This document shows positions 15,739 through 24,832 of a stretch of 64,000 bases of DNA, piece after piece. This stretch comes from Gemmatimonadaceae bacterium. GTDB lineage: Bacteria > Gemmatimonadota > Gemmatimonadetes > Gemmatimonadales > Gemmatimonadaceae. A program made the position numbers and the translations under genes. Position 1 is the stretch's first letter. The number at the start of each line of letters is the position of its first letter. The notes below the pieces were generated by a model. That model saw only the letters and a program-made list of their open reading frames with translations. It was not told the origin of the DNA and did no database searches. The DNA is taken from positions 23,215 to 87,214 of the forward strand of contig DASUHB010000050.1 in NCBI GenBank assembly GCA_036273715.1. Direction: 5' to 3'.

Positions 15739-16961
15739 TACCGCGGTCCGTCCGCCGCCGGGCCGGCGGCCGCCGGGCCCCACGCCTGCTCGGACGCCCC
15801 GTCGGCGGCGTCGAGATACTCCAGGCCTAACGCAACCAGCGCGGCGCGGTCGAGATCGGACTCGATCGGCCGGCGGCCCAGGTAGGTCTCCACCATCTCG
15901 CGCAGCGTGGCCCGGCGGCCGCCGGCGGCGTTCAGCGTCAGCCGGACGGTGTCCGGCTTCCGTGCGTCGAGATGAAAGTGCAATGCTCGGCGCTTGTACT
16001 CGCGCAGCGCGCGGTGGTCGAGCTCGCGCACCACGTGGCGCGGCACCTCCCGGAGCACGAGCCGCACGACGCGGTCGTCGATACCGCCCTCGCACGCGTC
16101 CACGCGCTCGCGAATCGCGGCGTCCACATCCGCCGCCGACAGCCCACGCGCCAGGATCGACGGCAATTCGGCCAACCGGCGGGCACCGGCGATGGGGTGA
16201 AACCGATGCGTGCCGGCGTCGAGGTCGTACTCGATAAATCCCTTCCCCGGCACGCCGGCTGCGCGCTCCTCGTACATCTCGCTCCACATGTTAGGCGGGA
16301 GATATTCGAGCGAGCCGCAGTAGTACATATTCGGGGCCATTTTCTTATGTACGTGGTAGTGCCCCAGGGCCACGTAGTTCCACCGCTCGGGACCGATCGT
16401 TTCGATCGGCACCGGCCGGGACGGTTTGTCCGGATAGGCCAAGTTAGGCGGAAGCATGCCTTCCACTTCGCCGTGCATCGCGACGACGTTGTACCGCCTG
16501 CTCGAGTCCGGCTGGAACTCCGGCAGCGGTGCCCCAGCCGGCAGGTCCGGGACCGGGAGCACCGAGAGGTCGTGCAGCCTGAGCGGAATCGGCTCGAGGT
16601 TCGTGGTCGCGACGTGGACGTAGTCGTCGATGCGCCGGAACAGCTCGAGGATACTTCCCGTTTCGCTGGCGCGCGGCCGATCGTGGTTGCCGGCCACGAT
16701 GACGACCTCGGTTTCGGGCAAGGCGAGTCGTACGCGTTGGAGCTGGAAGAAGGCCTCGATGATGGCGGCGTTCATCGGGCGCACGGAGTGAAACACGTCG
16801 CCCACGATGAGCACTACATCGGGTCTGAGCGCGATCACGCGGTCCATCGCGCGACAGAAGACGAACGCGACGTCGGCCTCGCGCTGGTTGATTCCCTCGG
16901 GCGTGAGCCGGTGATACTGCCGGAAACCGAGGTGCAAGTCGGCCAGGTGTACGAGGCGCAC
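15738..16961 (-). CDS. sbcD: SbcD/Mre11-type DNA exonuclease subunit
   Basis: This 407-residue metallophosphoesterase subunit of SbcCD carries the five metal-binding motifs in order: DLHLG (8-12), LIVGDVFHS (about 51-59), VAGNHDR (about 90-96), MHGEVEG and GHYHVHK (residues about 170 and 206). Two manganese ions bound here drive 3'-5' exonuclease and endonuclease activity. The C-terminal part is the capping and SbcC-binding domain. It is first in the sbcD-sbcC-GNAT operon with single-base or overlapping junctions. Confidence 0.94.
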   Translation of the reverse strand: MRLVHLADLHLGFRQYHRLTPEGINQREADVAFVFCRAMDRVIALRPDVVLIVGDVFHSVRPMNAAIIEAFFQLQRVRLALPETEVVIVAGNHDRPRASETGSILELFRRIDDYVHVATTNLEPIPLRLHDLSVLPVPDLPAGAPLPEFQPDSSRRYNVVAMHGEVEGMLPPNLAYPDKPSRPVPIETIGPERWNYVALGHYHVHKKMAPNMYYCGSLEYLPPNMWSEMYEERAAGVPGKGFIEYDLDAGTHRFHPIAGARRLAELPSILARGLSAADVDAAIRERVDACEGGIDDRVVRLVLREVPRHVVRELDHRALREYKRRALHFHLDARKPDTVRLTLNAAGGRRATLREMVETYLGRRPIESDLDRAALVALGLEYLDAADGASEQAWGPAAAGPAADGPR

Positions 16962-17009
16962 GCCGAAAGCTACCGCTACAGCAGAGAGGGGACTAGCCGA
17001 GGTGCGTGC

Positions 17010-17897
17010 TCAGTGCACGCTCGCGGTGTGCATGTGCTGTGTGATATCGGTCTGCATTCGCACGGGGGTGGCGCTCGCTCCTGCGGCGGGGACCAGCGTG
17101 GACACGAGACCAATCGTCGCGCGGGCGTCGATCCACCAGCCGCGCCGTCGGTCGACGCACAGCACGCCCTTCACTTTACCCGAAGAGCTGACGCGGAGAC
17201 CATTCGAGCGCGGTCGAGCGCCGGGGTCGCGTGTGATGGTGCCTTCCATAGACACGAACGCGAGTGTGCCGTCGCTCGAGAGCGAATCGAGGCGGTAGGT
17301 GGCGCGCAGCACGGCGGCGTAGCCCTTGGAGTCACCGACGACGGGGAGTGACGTCTGGCGCTGCCAGGTTTGATTCACGCTCACTGGGCGATCGGGCAGC
17401 GTGGCCGGCATGCCTGAGACGACTGCGCGGATGTCGGCGGAGAGTTGCGGTGGCACTTCGAGTACCGCTGCTGAGCCATCGGGAGCGATGTGCAGCCGCA
17501 CGCGTTGGCCTTCCATTGCGCGTCGAATTTCTTCGGGCTCCGCGGGTTGCCCGTCGGATATGAGTGAGACGGAATCCGTGATGGTGGTGATGGTAGTGCC
17601 GGTCTCGTCGCTGCCCTGGACTAACACCCGTGACAGGAGGAGCAGCGACGTGTGCATGGTCATCGTGGTGTCCGCGCCGTGGATGTGGACGGTGCCTTTC
17701 ATCGACACGTCCTGCTCGAATCGGGTGTACAGGGTGTCGCCGACCTTGGGTTTGATGCGGAGCACGATGTTGGACGTTTGGCCGCGTGCGACGCCGGGTG
17801 TGAGGGCGCACGCGAGCCCGAGCGCAACGATTCGGAGGCGCGCGGTGGCCTGCCCAACTGATGGAACACGCGGCCAGCCGCGCCTCGCAAAGGACAT
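17010..17897 (-). CDS. exported protein of unknown function, DUF6263-like
   Basis: In this 295-residue protein, Arg-rich residues 4-22 are followed by a hydrophobic core and GVARGQ, a Sec signal peptide likely cut after about residue 38. The mature part starts KPKVGDTLYTRFEQDVSM and is a beta-rich domain with many Thr and Val, containing TITDSVSLISD and WQRQTSLPVVGDSKGYAAVLRATYRL. The layout resembles DUF6263-type proteins, recalled from memory, so family membership is tentative. ATG 17897 was chosen because it immediately precedes the signal peptide. It is divergent from the lipoprotein gene at 18124; the 226 bp between them contain no clear promoter. Confidence 0.6.
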   Translation of the reverse strand: MSFARRGWPRVPSVGQATARLRIVALGLACALTPGVARGQTSNIVLRIKPKVGDTLYTRFEQDVSMKGTVHIHGADTTMTMHTSLLLLSRVLVQGSDETGTTITTITDSVSLISDGQPAEPEEIRRAMEGQRVRLHIAPDGSAAVLEVPPQLSADIRAVVSGMPATLPDRPVSVNQTWQRQTSLPVVGDSKGYAAVLRATYRLDSLSSDGTLAFVSMEGTITRDPGARPRSNGLRVSSSGKVKGVLCVDRRRGWWIDARATIGLVSTLVPAAGASATPVRMQTDITQHMHTASVH

Positions 17898-18123
17898 GTA
17901 AAGACCTGTTGATGACAGGCGATAGGTACACCGTTGGACGCTGGTTTGCTCCGTGTGCCTTCGCGGCGCCGCCCTACGAAGCGCCGCGGCGCCATCGGTT
18001 GCATTGCGCCTCGGCTCCGCGTCCATCTGCATAGCCGGTGGCTGGTCGTGCGCCGGCACTTCCAGATAGCTACTGCGTCTGCACAACCGAGACCCGCGCG
18101 CCCAACCGCGGGATTCCCGCCCA

Positions 18124-19104
18124 GTGAACAACTCCATCGTGTGTGTGGTGAGACAACTGGCTCGGATCGCGACTGTCGGTCTGGTCGTGTCGGCTTGCTC
18201 CAAGGCGCATGCATCCCGGCGCTCTGGCGCCGCGCGGCACAGCACGCCGTCGGGTCCCGAGCTGGATGTGCGTTCGCATCCCGACCTCTTATTCGAGGTG
18301 TTCGGCGACGCGACGGATCCGCGCATCATTCCCATCGCGGCGATCAGAAGCGGCCAGTTACAGCAGATCGTGCTCGATTCGGTCGGCTGGCATCAATTAG
18401 ATGCGGAGTATCTGCGGAGCTCGAAGTCGTACTCCTTGTATGAGGATGGTCGCGCGACGGGGACGGTCGACATACGTCGGGGAATGTGGGAGAAGGACGA
18501 TGCGCTGTACTCGCTGCCTGGGTGTCAGTTGTTGACGCCGATGGCTGCGGTGCGCATGACCGGTCAGGGATCGAAGTCGACGTTCACGGTAGAATATCTC
18601 GCATCGAGTGCCGCGCTTGGCCACGCTCGGGCCGTGAAGGCGATGCCGAGTGCGGATGTGGAGCGTATAGCGCGAGCGATTGGGGAGCAGGTTGCCCAAA
18701 CGGTTGGCATCTCGAAGGTGACGCTCGATTCCCTCGACTTTCGCGCGGTAGCGTTCCCGAGTGGGAACGGTCCGTGGCCGACGATCGTGGCGGCGTTCAT
18801 CGATCCGGCGGCTGAGAATCCTGCGTCGACGCAGGAGACGACGACGCATCTCATCTTGATCGCGGACCGCGATTCGAACGCAACCGAGTATCATCCGACG
18901 TACACGCATCGCGTGCAGGGTCCGTTGGCGTCCTCGAGTTTCCGCCGTTACTTCGACCATCTCGATGTCAACGGCGATGGTGTTGACGAGATCTTCCTCG
19001 AAGGCTGGATGTTCGGCGGTGATACGTTCCTGTCCGTGCTTTCGTGGAAAGATGGGAAGTGGGACGAGACGTATCGGACGCGCACCAAGTGGTGCCTGGA
19101 TTGA
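18124..19104 (+). CDS. lipoprotein of unknown function
   Basis: This 326-residue protein has an N-terminal hydrophobic segment that ends in Leu-Val-Val-Ser-Ala-Cys at about residue 25, a lipobox, so it should be lipid-anchored. The mature domain contains LPGCQLLTPMAAVRMTG and a C-terminal calcium-site-like loop DHLDVNGDGVDEIFLEG near residues 278-294. That loop is the FG-GAP/VCBS-type D-x-D-G-D-x-x-D-E motif found in beta-propeller or dockerin-like repeats. No enzyme motif is seen. GTG 18124 is the start nearest the signal peptide. A strong hairpin follows the stop. Confidence 0.65.
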   Translation: MNNSIVCVVRQLARIATVGLVVSACSKAHASRRSGAARHSTPSGPELDVRSHPDLLFEVFGDATDPRIIPIAAIRSGQLQQIVLDSVGWHQLDAEYLRSSKSYSLYEDGRATGTVDIRRGMWEKDDALYSLPGCQLLTPMAAVRMTGQGSKSTFTVEYLASSAALGHARAVKAMPSADVERIARAIGEQVAQTVGISKVTLDSLDFRAVAFPSGNGPWPTIVAAFIDPAAENPASTQETTTHLILIADRDSNATEYHPTYTHRVQGPLASSSFRRYFDHLDVNGDGVDEIFLEGWMFGGDTFLSVLSWKDGKWDETYRTRTKWCLD

Positions 19105-19108
19105 TCTA

Positions 19109-19133
19109 ACGGCCGAGTGTTTCCGGCCGTTTT
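19109..19133 (+). terminator. intrinsic terminator after the lipoprotein gene
   Basis: ACGGCCG (19109-19115) and CGGCCGT (19124-19130) form a perfect 7-bp stem with an 8-base loop, followed by a short T run (TTTTG). It lies five bases after the stop and just before the convergent AsnC-type gene, which it may also serve weakly. Confidence 0.65.
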
Positions 19134-19137
19134 GCTG

Positions 19138-19407
19138 TCACTCTCCGAACGCGCTTTCCACATCTCTTTTCGAGTACGCGCGGAACGCGGTGAGCGTCTG
19201 TGTGCGATCGATGCCGGGGACCTTTGCGAATTCCTCGGTCACGACCTGCGCGATGCGTTCGTATTCTGGGACGCGGACGATGGCGACGAGGTCCCACTCG
19301 CCCGAAACCGAATAGACCTCGGAGACCCCGTCGATTCCCGCCAATCGTGTGGCGCAGTGTGGGATCTCTTTGGGATCGCACTTGATGAGCACGATCGTGG
19401 TGATCAT
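19138..19407 (-). CDS. stand-alone Lrp/AsnC ligand-binding (RAM) domain protein
   Basis: This 89-residue protein consists only of the alpha-beta sandwich that senses amino acids in Lrp/AsnC regulators: TIVLIKCDPKEIPHCATRL, then VYSVSGEWDLVAIVRVPEYE with the conserved G-x-x-D motif, then FAKVPGIDRTQTLTAF. There is no helix-turn-helix DNA-binding domain. Such single-domain proteins form dimers or octamers and may modulate full-length Lrp proteins or act as metabolite sensors, which is inference. ATG 19407 overlaps the stop of the upstream gene (ATGA), so the two are translated together. Confidence 0.88.
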   Translation of the reverse strand: MITTIVLIKCDPKEIPHCATRLAGIDGVSEVYSVSGEWDLVAIVRVPEYERIAQVVTEEFAKVPGIDRTQTLTAFRAYSKRDVESAFGE

Positions 19408-19907
19408 TCGTCGCCGGGGAATGGTGGTACGTTGAGCAGCCAGATGCCGCGGATGGTGTCGTTGTCGTCGAGATCGACCAGGATATCGCGCGCGATGCAC
19501 ACGGTGCGTGCGAGGCGGCCGGCGCCGAGTCTGAAGTGGATGGTTTGTTCGGACTGATCGGATTCGGCGATCAGTGTCGTGTCCATCTGCATCATTGCGA
19601 CGCCGCCTTTGGATCCAGCGGATGGAACAAGCAACCGGCCGCGGGATGTGTCGGCGGGCACGCGCAGCGACGATAGCTTCTTCACGTCGGGCCACACCGC
19701 GACTTCGACGCCGTGGATTCGACCGCCGCGCACATCGAGGATGACCCACGAGCCATCGGATCCGGCGAGCTCGACGGAGCCTGAGGCGCCGTGAGCGAAC
19801 GTTGAATCTGCGAGACTCGCGGTCAGAATCGCGGTGTCCGTATCCCAGCGATACTCGACGGCCGAGGGAATGTCGGTGGCTGGTTCGATCTGCACGGTGA
19901 CGTTCAC
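19404..19907 (-). CDS. protein with two DUF2283-like repeats
   Basis: This 167-residue soluble protein has two halves that repeat the same short pattern: a strand ending in hydrophobic-Asp-hydrophobic-Asp, then Gly/Asn, Arg-Ile-x-Gly-hydrophobic-Glu/Trp. In the first half this is WVILDVRGGRIHGVEVAV (about residues 54-71), in the second ILVDLDDNDTIRGIWLLNVP (about 142-161). The motif is that of DUF2283, small domains often adjacent to toxin-antitoxin or regulatory genes, though the match is by eye. It is translationally coupled to the RAM-domain protein downstream. Function is unknown. Confidence 0.55.
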   Translation of the reverse strand: MNVTVQIEPATDIPSAVEYRWDTDTAILTASLADSTFAHGASGSVELAGSDGSWVILDVRGGRIHGVEVAVWPDVKKLSSLRVPADTSRGRLLVPSAGSKGGVAMMQMDTTLIAESDQSEQTIHFRLGAGRLARTVCIARDILVDLDDNDTIRGIWLLNVPPFPGDE

Positions 19908-20036
19908 TCGGGCCTCCTGCGCAGGCGTTAGCGACGGCCCGCTTATGCTTCACCGAATTGCTGCGGAGGGCGCGTCTCTCGCGCTAAGATATCGTCTCCT
20001 CGCGCCGTGACTAGAGGATCATTCGATTGCGAGTCG

Positions 20037-21257
20037 TTATGAAATCATTTCGCGGAAGGCCGAGACGGTGCGTTGCACGCCTGTGACCACTTGGTCGAGT
20101 GGCGCGGCGTAGGAGAGGCGCACCCAGTCGGGCGTGTAGAATGCCGTGCCGGGGACGACTGCGACGTCGTGATGTTCGAGCAGGTGCTGTGCGAAGGCGC
20201 TGCCTGCGCCTGTGCGTGAGTCACCGCGCGTCGCGCTGACATCGAGGTACAGGTAGAATGCGCCGTCGGGCGGAATGACGCCGATGCCCGGCTCGCCGGC
20301 GAGCATGGCGAGCGCTGCATCGCGGCGTCGCTCGAACTCGCCGACCATGTGCGCAATGGTTTCGTCGGCCCGGGCGCGATCGGAGAGCGCCGCGAGGGCG
20401 GCGTGCTGTGAGACCGCCGCTGCGTTAGACGTGGTGTGCGACTGTAGTGCGCCCATCGCTTGGGCGACGGGTCGGGGAGCGATGGCCCAGCCGATTCGCC
20501 ATCCGGTCATTGCGTATGCTTTGGCGACGCCGTCGACGAGGACGACTCGGTCTCGCGCGCCCGCCACTTCGAGGATGGACGTTGCGACACCGGCGTACGC
20601 GATGCGCCGATAGATTTCGTCGCTAATGACCCACCAGCCGCGTTCATCGGCGAGGGCGAGGATGGATTCGAGCTCAGCGCGATCGTACACGGCGCCGGTC
20701 GGATTGCACGGGGAGTTGAGCATGACTCCCTTGGTTGCCGGTGTTGCCGCTTGGGCGAGGGATTCCGCGTTCACTTTGAGGCCGTTGTCCGGGTCGCCCA
20801 TGACCGGCACTGCGTCTGCGCGTGCGAGCGTGACCATTTCGTAGTAGCTCGTCCAGCTTGGCGTGGGGATGAGCACTTCGTCGCCGGGTCCGAACAGTAC
20901 GAAGCACGCGTTGAACAGTGATTGCTTGGAGCCGGTTGAGACGACGATATCACCAGGCGTCACACGATCGTCACCGCGATAGTCGGCGTTGGCTTGCGCG
21001 GCGATAGCTTCGCGCAGGGGCAAGATTCCTTCGGTGGCTGTGTAGTGGGTGGCGCCGGCATCTATGGCTCGCTGCGCTGCTCGACGAATGAATTCGGGCG
21101 TGTCGAAATCCGGTTCGCCGGCGCCCAGGTCGATGACGCGGCGTCCTGCCGCGCGCAGCGCTTTCGCGCGAGCGGAGACGGCGATGGTGGCGGATTCTTT
21201 GAGCTGGGCGATGTTCGGCGACGGCACGAACGCGCGGCGAACGGTCATCTCGGGCAC
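20037..21257 (-). CDS. class I/II aminotransferase, aspartate aminotransferase type Ib
   Basis: This 406-residue PLP enzyme moves an amino group between aspartate (or another amino acid) and 2-oxoglutarate. Visible features are LGAGEPDFDTPEFI near residue 45, the cofactor-contacting NSPCNPTGAVYD near 180, the PLP lysine in VDGVAKAYAMTGWRIGWA near 240, and the carboxylate-binding arginine late in WVRLSYA. The order and the AMTGWR motif fit the AspC/AatA Ib subgroup. GTG 21257 was chosen over ATG 21248 because an AGGA Shine-Dalgarno lies seven bases upstream of the GTG. It is divergent from the pseudo-helicase gene. Confidence 0.88.
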   Translation of the reverse strand: MPEMTVRRAFVPSPNIAQLKESATIAVSARAKALRAAGRRVIDLGAGEPDFDTPEFIRRAAQRAIDAGATHYTATEGILPLREAIAAQANADYRGDDRVTPGDIVVSTGSKQSLFNACFVLFGPGDEVLIPTPSWTSYYEMVTLARADAVPVMGDPDNGLKVNAESLAQAATPATKGVMLNSPCNPTGAVYDRAELESILALADERGWWVISDEIYRRIAYAGVATSILEVAGARDRVVLVDGVAKAYAMTGWRIGWAIAPRPVAQAMGALQSHTTSNAAAVSQHAALAALSDRARADETIAHMVGEFERRRDAALAMLAGEPGIGVIPPDGAFYLYLDVSATRGDSRTGAGSAFAQHLLEHHDVAVVPGTAFYTPDWVRLSYAAPLDQVVTGVQRTVSAFREMIS

Positions 21258-21271
21258 TGCGACTTCCTGTG

Positions 21272-21301
21272 TTGGAGGGCGGATGGCTCGTCTGCTATAC
21301 T
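21272..21301 (+). promoter_or_regulatory. possible promoter for the pseudo-helicase/tdk operon
   Basis: TATACT (21296-21301) is a good -10 element (5/6). The best -35 is only TTGGAG (21272-21277) at 18-bp spacing. A start near 21308 would leave an 80-base leader before GTG 21387. The weak -35 keeps confidence low. Confidence 0.4.
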
Positions 21302-21386
21302 TTAGTTGCGTCGCACTCGTGACGCCATTGAAAATTCGAGGAGCGACGTCTTGGAGCATGGGAACGCGGAACCGGCGCGCGAGCGA

Positions 21387-23003
21387 GTGAATGTCTCGCG
21401 CAATCAGAATGTCATGTACGTGCTGCCGGGCGATTCGGCGGCCATTGGCGAGTTCATGGGCCCGGTGCTCGAGCAGATTGGTGCTCTCGAGACAGCGGAT
21501 CAGGTGATACGTGGGCCGCGCGCCGTTGTGATTACGTCCGACGGCGAGAGTGCGGTGGCGATTGGCCGGGCCATCCTGGAATCGGGTGCAGATGTGGACG
21601 CCCCGCGCGCCGTGGTCGCGACGAGTGCGGCGCGAGCGGCGCGATTGCTTGCGGCGCGACAGGCGCCAATTGTGGTTGGCCCGAGCGATCAGCTGTTGGG
21701 GTTGGTGAGGCGTGCGGCGCTCAAGCTCGACGATGTGCGGGCGGTGGTGATTGCGTGGGCTGATCTTCTGGTGGACTTGGGTGGAACGCCGGCGCTCGAG
21801 GCGCTCATGGGCGAGATGCCGAAGGATTCGGCGCGCACGGTGGTGGCGACGCGGGTCACGCCGGAGGTCGAAGCGCTGGTCGAGCGTTATGCTCGTCGTC
21901 CGCGCCGGGTGGCAGCGGTGGAGATGTCCGAGGCGCCGGTATCGCTCGCGGTCCGGTACGTGGTGACGGGTCGGGGCGCCGATGTGCGCGGCGTTGCGCT
22001 GCGCGGCGTACTGGATGCACTCGATGCACCGAGCGCGGCGATTTTCATCCGATCTGCGGAGAGTGCGCGCGAGGTGCGGGACGTGCTGCGCACCTTGGGC
22101 TACGGCGAGGACGACGCGGTGCGGGTGGTGCGGGAGGCGCCGTCATCGGCGGCGCTCGTAGTTTTATACGATCTGCCGCCGTCCCGGTCGGAGTTGGAGG
22201 CGCTTGCTGCATCGGCGCCGAACCAGGTGGTGGCGATGGTGGAGCCGCGGCAGTTGCCGGCGCTGGTATCGCTGGCCGGCGGCGCGCAGTTGTCGCCATT
22301 TTCGCTCGATGTGTCGATTGTGGCGGCGCGGTCGAGCGACGAGCGGGTGCGGGACGAGCTGCGGGCGGTGCTGGCGGCGGGGCTGCCGGTGCGGGAGCTC
22401 CTGGCGATCGAGCCATTGTTCGGCGACTTCGATGCCGCGTCGGTGGCGGCGGCGGCGCTGGTGGTGCTGGAGCGCGAGCGGCGTCGTCCGCCGGCCGTGC
22501 CCAACGCTGCGCCCAACCTGGCGCCTAACGCTGTGCCCAACGCCGTTCCTAACGCAGCGCCGGGCAGCGAGGCGCCGACGCGGCGGAGCGCCCCGACCGG
22601 CGGCCCGGCGCGCGTCTTCATCAACGTCGGCGAACGCGACGGCGTGTCGGCCCGGGATCTCGTCGGCGCGATCGCCAACGAGTCGGGTCTGGCCGGATCG
22701 CGCATCGGCCGCATCGAAATCCGGGAGAACCACTCGATCGTCGAGCTGGATGCCGCCGACGCCGCACGCGCGATCGAAGCGCTGGCCGGCGTCAACATCC
22801 GCGGTCGCCGCGTGAACGCGCGACTCGACCGCGAGCGCCCGCCGCGCGACGGCGCGGCGCGCGGCGAACGGCGCGACCGGGGGGAACGCCGCGAACGTCC
22901 GGCACGAGGCGCAGCCGGCGGCTCCGTTGGGCGTCCCCGCGGCAGTTTCCCGCGACGCCCCGGCACGCGCGATCGCGGACCCTCGCGACGCCGCGACGAG
23001 TGA
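21387..23003 (+). CDS. catalytically inactive DEAD-box helicase-like protein with DbpA-type RNA-binding domain
   Basis: In this roughly 538-residue protein, residues 45-390 follow the rhythm of two RecA-like helicase domains, but the ATPase motifs are gone. No Walker A GxGKT is present, and where DEAD should stand the sequence is [13 protein letters not shown] (about 120-132), preceded by [13 protein letters not shown] as the relic of the 'TPGRL' motif. After a proline/asparagine repeat linker (about 372-391), residues 408-485 ([20 protein letters not shown] onward) look like the DbpA C-terminal domain that grips the 23S rRNA hairpin 92. The tail is Arg/Gly-rich. It may be a ribosome-assembly scaffold, which is inference. 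The start is uncertain (GTG 21387 or ATG 21414). It overlaps tdk by GTGA. Confidence 0.7.
   Translation: MNVSRNQNVMYVLPGDSAAIGEFMGPVLEQIGALETADQVIRGPRAVVITSDGESAVAIGRAILESGADVDAPRAVVATSAARAARLLAARQAPIVVGPSDQLLGLVRRAALKLDDVRAVVIAWADLLVDLGGTPALEALMGEMPKDSARTVVATRVTPEVEALVERYARRPRRVAAVEMSEAPVSLAVRYVVTGRGADVRGVALRGVLDALDAPSAAIFIRSAESAREVRDVLRTLGYGEDDAVRVVREAPSSAALVVLYDLPPSRSELEALAASAPNQVVAMVEPRQLPALVSLAGGAQLSPFSLDVSIVAARSSDERVRDELRAVLAAGLPVRELLAIEPLFGDFDAASVAAAALVVLERERRRPPAVPNAAPNLAPNAVPNAVPNAAPGSEAPTRRSAPTGGPARVFINVGERDGVSARDLVGAIANESGLAGSRIGRIEIRENHSIVELDAADAARAIEALAGVNIRGRRVNARLDRERPPRDGAARGERRDRGERRERPARGAAGGSVGRPRGSFPRRPGTRDRGPSRRRDE
22500..22559 (+). repeat. five 12-bp tandem units with CCCAAC/CCTAAC cores
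   Basis: Units begin at 22500, 22512, 22524, 22536 and 22548, each a CCYAAC hexamer plus six variable bases. They encode Pro-Asn-Ala/Leu-Ala/Val-type repeats in the linker between the helicase-like core and the RNA-binding domain. The hexamer alternates CCCAAC, CCCAAC, CCTAAC, CCCAAC, CCTAAC, the two commonest variants of the genome-wide motif. Confidence 0.85.
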
Positions 23004-23623
23004 GCGACCTGGGCGCTCTTCCCGGACAGATGCGCTCGGGATGGATCGAAGTCATCGCGGGCGTGATGTTCAGCGGCAAGAGCGAAGAGCTCATTCGGCG
23101 CGTGCGTCGCGCGATCATCGCCAGGAAGAAAGTGCAAGTGTTCAAGTCGCACCTGGATGATCGATACAACGGCGCGCTCACTGTGGTCAGTCACGACGGC
23201 CGGAGTGTCGACGCGGAGCCCGTCGATGCATCCCTGCAGATCGCGCAGCGCATCAGTCCGCTCGTCGATGTCGTTGCGATCGATGAAGCGCAGTTTCTCG
23301 ATGCGGGTATCGTCGAGCTCGCAACCGTGCTCGCCGCGCGCGGCATTCGCGTCATAGTCGCCGGTACCGACACGGATTTCCGCGGCGAACCATTTGGCGC
23401 CATGCCGCAGCTCATGGCGGTTGCCGAGGTCGTCGACAAACTGCACGCGATCTGCGTTATCTGCGGCGGAGCAGCGAGTCGAAATCAGCGACTCCTGGGG
23501 GGCAAACCGGCCCGCTACGATTCGCCCACCATCATGGTCGGCGGACACGAGTCGTACGAGGCGCGCTGCAGACACTGTCATCAGGTTCCCCGTCGCGACG
23601 AAGAACAGGTGCCGCTGCTGTAG
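23000..23623 (+). CDS. tdk: thymidine kinase, type II
   Basis: This 207-residue salvage enzyme phosphorylates thymidine with ATP. The P-loop [14 protein letters not shown] lies at about residues 21-34, Walker [10 protein letters not shown] near 92-100 and the lasso loop with [18 protein letters not shown] near 125-142. Zinc-binding cysteines are in CVICGG and CRHC, and [12 protein letters not shown] near 178 binds the base. The start is GTG 23000, overlapping the upstream stop (GTGA), so it is expressed with the pseudo-helicase, an unusual pairing. The N-terminal dozen residues are non-conserved. Confidence 0.94.
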   Translation: MSDLGALPGQMRSGWIEVIAGVMFSGKSEELIRRVRRAIIARKKVQVFKSHLDDRYNGALTVVSHDGRSVDAEPVDASLQIAQRISPLVDVVAIDEAQFLDAGIVELATVLAARGIRVIVAGTDTDFRGEPFGAMPQLMAVAEVVDKLHAICVICGGAASRNQRLLGGKPARYDSPTIMVGGHESYEARCRHCHQVPRRDEEQVPLL

Positions 23624-23734
23624 CTGCGCGAACGTTAGAACACTCATACGTTCTGGTTGCGGCCGGTTGACAGCGAGACGCGACCTGCCCTACCTTGGCC
23701 GCTCGTCTCGACCTATGACCAACACACGCTCGAC

Positions 23735-24832
23735 ATGAACCGAATCGCCCGATCCGGGGTGGCCGCCGTGGCGCTGCTCGCGTCCGCATGCATGAAAGAC
23801 GCACCCGTGGAGCCGCATGCCGGCAGCGTCTCGCTGAGCGTCCAATTCCAGAACGGCACGCCCGGCGAAGCGATCCGTGTGTCGATCGCATCGTTCGTCT
23901 CGGACTCGGAGGAAGCGCTCGACTCGCTGTTCAACGGCACGTTCCCTGTCACGTCGGCAACGCAGAATCTCACGGTTCAGTTCGATCTGTCATCGTGCAT
24001 CAATCGATTCCCACCCGATGATCTGGGACCGTTCTGCGAGATCGAAGTCAGCCTCGAGTTGCTGAACAACGGCGCGGTGCAGGACCAGCAGTTCCTTGGC
24101 ACCATGGTGGTTCGGCCCGGTCAGGTCGTCGCTGCCCAACCAGTCGTGCTCACCGCGGGTAATAATTCACCGGTGATCACGACACTCGACACCGCACGCG
24201 TCGTCGAGTCGAGACTGATTCGCTACCATCTGATCGGGAGCGACCGCGATGGCGATCTCACATCGCTCGAGGCAACGGATTTCGTGAACGGCAATCCGGA
24301 CATGGAGTCGCCGTACACGTTCTTCCCGCCGCTGGCGACGGTCGACGGAATCTTCTATGCGTTTCAGACGACATTCGCCGGCGCGAACGAGATCGCAGTG
24401 AGTTTGTCCGACTCGAAGTTCAACTCGAGCGCGCTGGACTCGGTGCCGGCGCTTGGCCCGAACGGCGACGTGTTCCTCGACAGTTTGAGTGTCGACACCA
24501 CCGCCGATTCGATTCTGGTCAACGTGAATCCACAGGTGGATAGTCTCGAGCTCGTCTTCCTCAACGAGACATCGTCCGGGGAGACATGGGCGTTCACCTG
24601 CGGCAGTGCCGGACCGCCGGGTTTGACGACGGCGCACTTCGCGTGCAAGAGGCCGGCTGCATTCAGCAGCACGATGGTTGTCGCGGTGCCGGTAGACTTC
24701 GTCGGCAATCCGGGGAACGGTGTTCGGTGCTCCGTGCCGACGGCGTCGTGTGTTCCGCTGCCGGCAGCTGATCGGCGCACGTCGGCGCCGCACATTCAGG
24801 CGACGAGGACGCGTCCGAGGGTGCATCGATGA
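23735..24832 (+). CDS. lipoprotein of unknown function
   Basis: This 365-residue protein opens MNRIARSGVAAVALLASACM, a signal peptide with lipobox Leu-Ala-Ser-Ala-Cys (Cys19). The mature chain is beta-rich with Ser, Thr and Asp, and a few cysteines near 85-98 and in the C-terminal 80 residues (CGSAGPPG, HFACKR, RCSVPTASC) suggest disulfides outside the cytoplasm. A short DRDGDLTSLEATDF segment resembles the start of a Cadherin/PKD-like repeat. No family is recognised. ATG 23735 was chosen at the signal peptide. Its TGA overlaps the ATG of coaE, an odd coupling of an exported protein with a coenzyme A enzyme. Confidence 0.65.
   Translation: MNRIARSGVAAVALLASACMKDAPVEPHAGSVSLSVQFQNGTPGEAIRVSIASFVSDSEEALDSLFNGTFPVTSATQNLTVQFDLSSCINRFPPDDLGPFCEIEVSLELLNNGAVQDQQFLGTMVVRPGQVVAAQPVVLTAGNNSPVITTLDTARVVESRLIRYHLIGSDRDGDLTSLEATDFVNGNPDMESPYTFFPPLATVDGIFYAFQTTFAGANEIAVSLSDSKFNSSALDSVPALGPNGDVFLDSLSVDTTADSILVNVNPQVDSLELVFLNETSSGETWAFTCGSAGPPGLTTAHFACKRPAAFSSTMVVAVPVDFVGNPGNGVRCSVPTASCVPLPAADRRTSAPHIQATRTRPRVHR

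Noticed and set aside
15739..16287. N-terminal extension of sbcC through the sbcD gene
   Set aside because: The extension is Arg/Gly/Ala-rich shadow of sbcD; the Rad50-type N-terminus with the P-loop starts exactly at GTG 15738.
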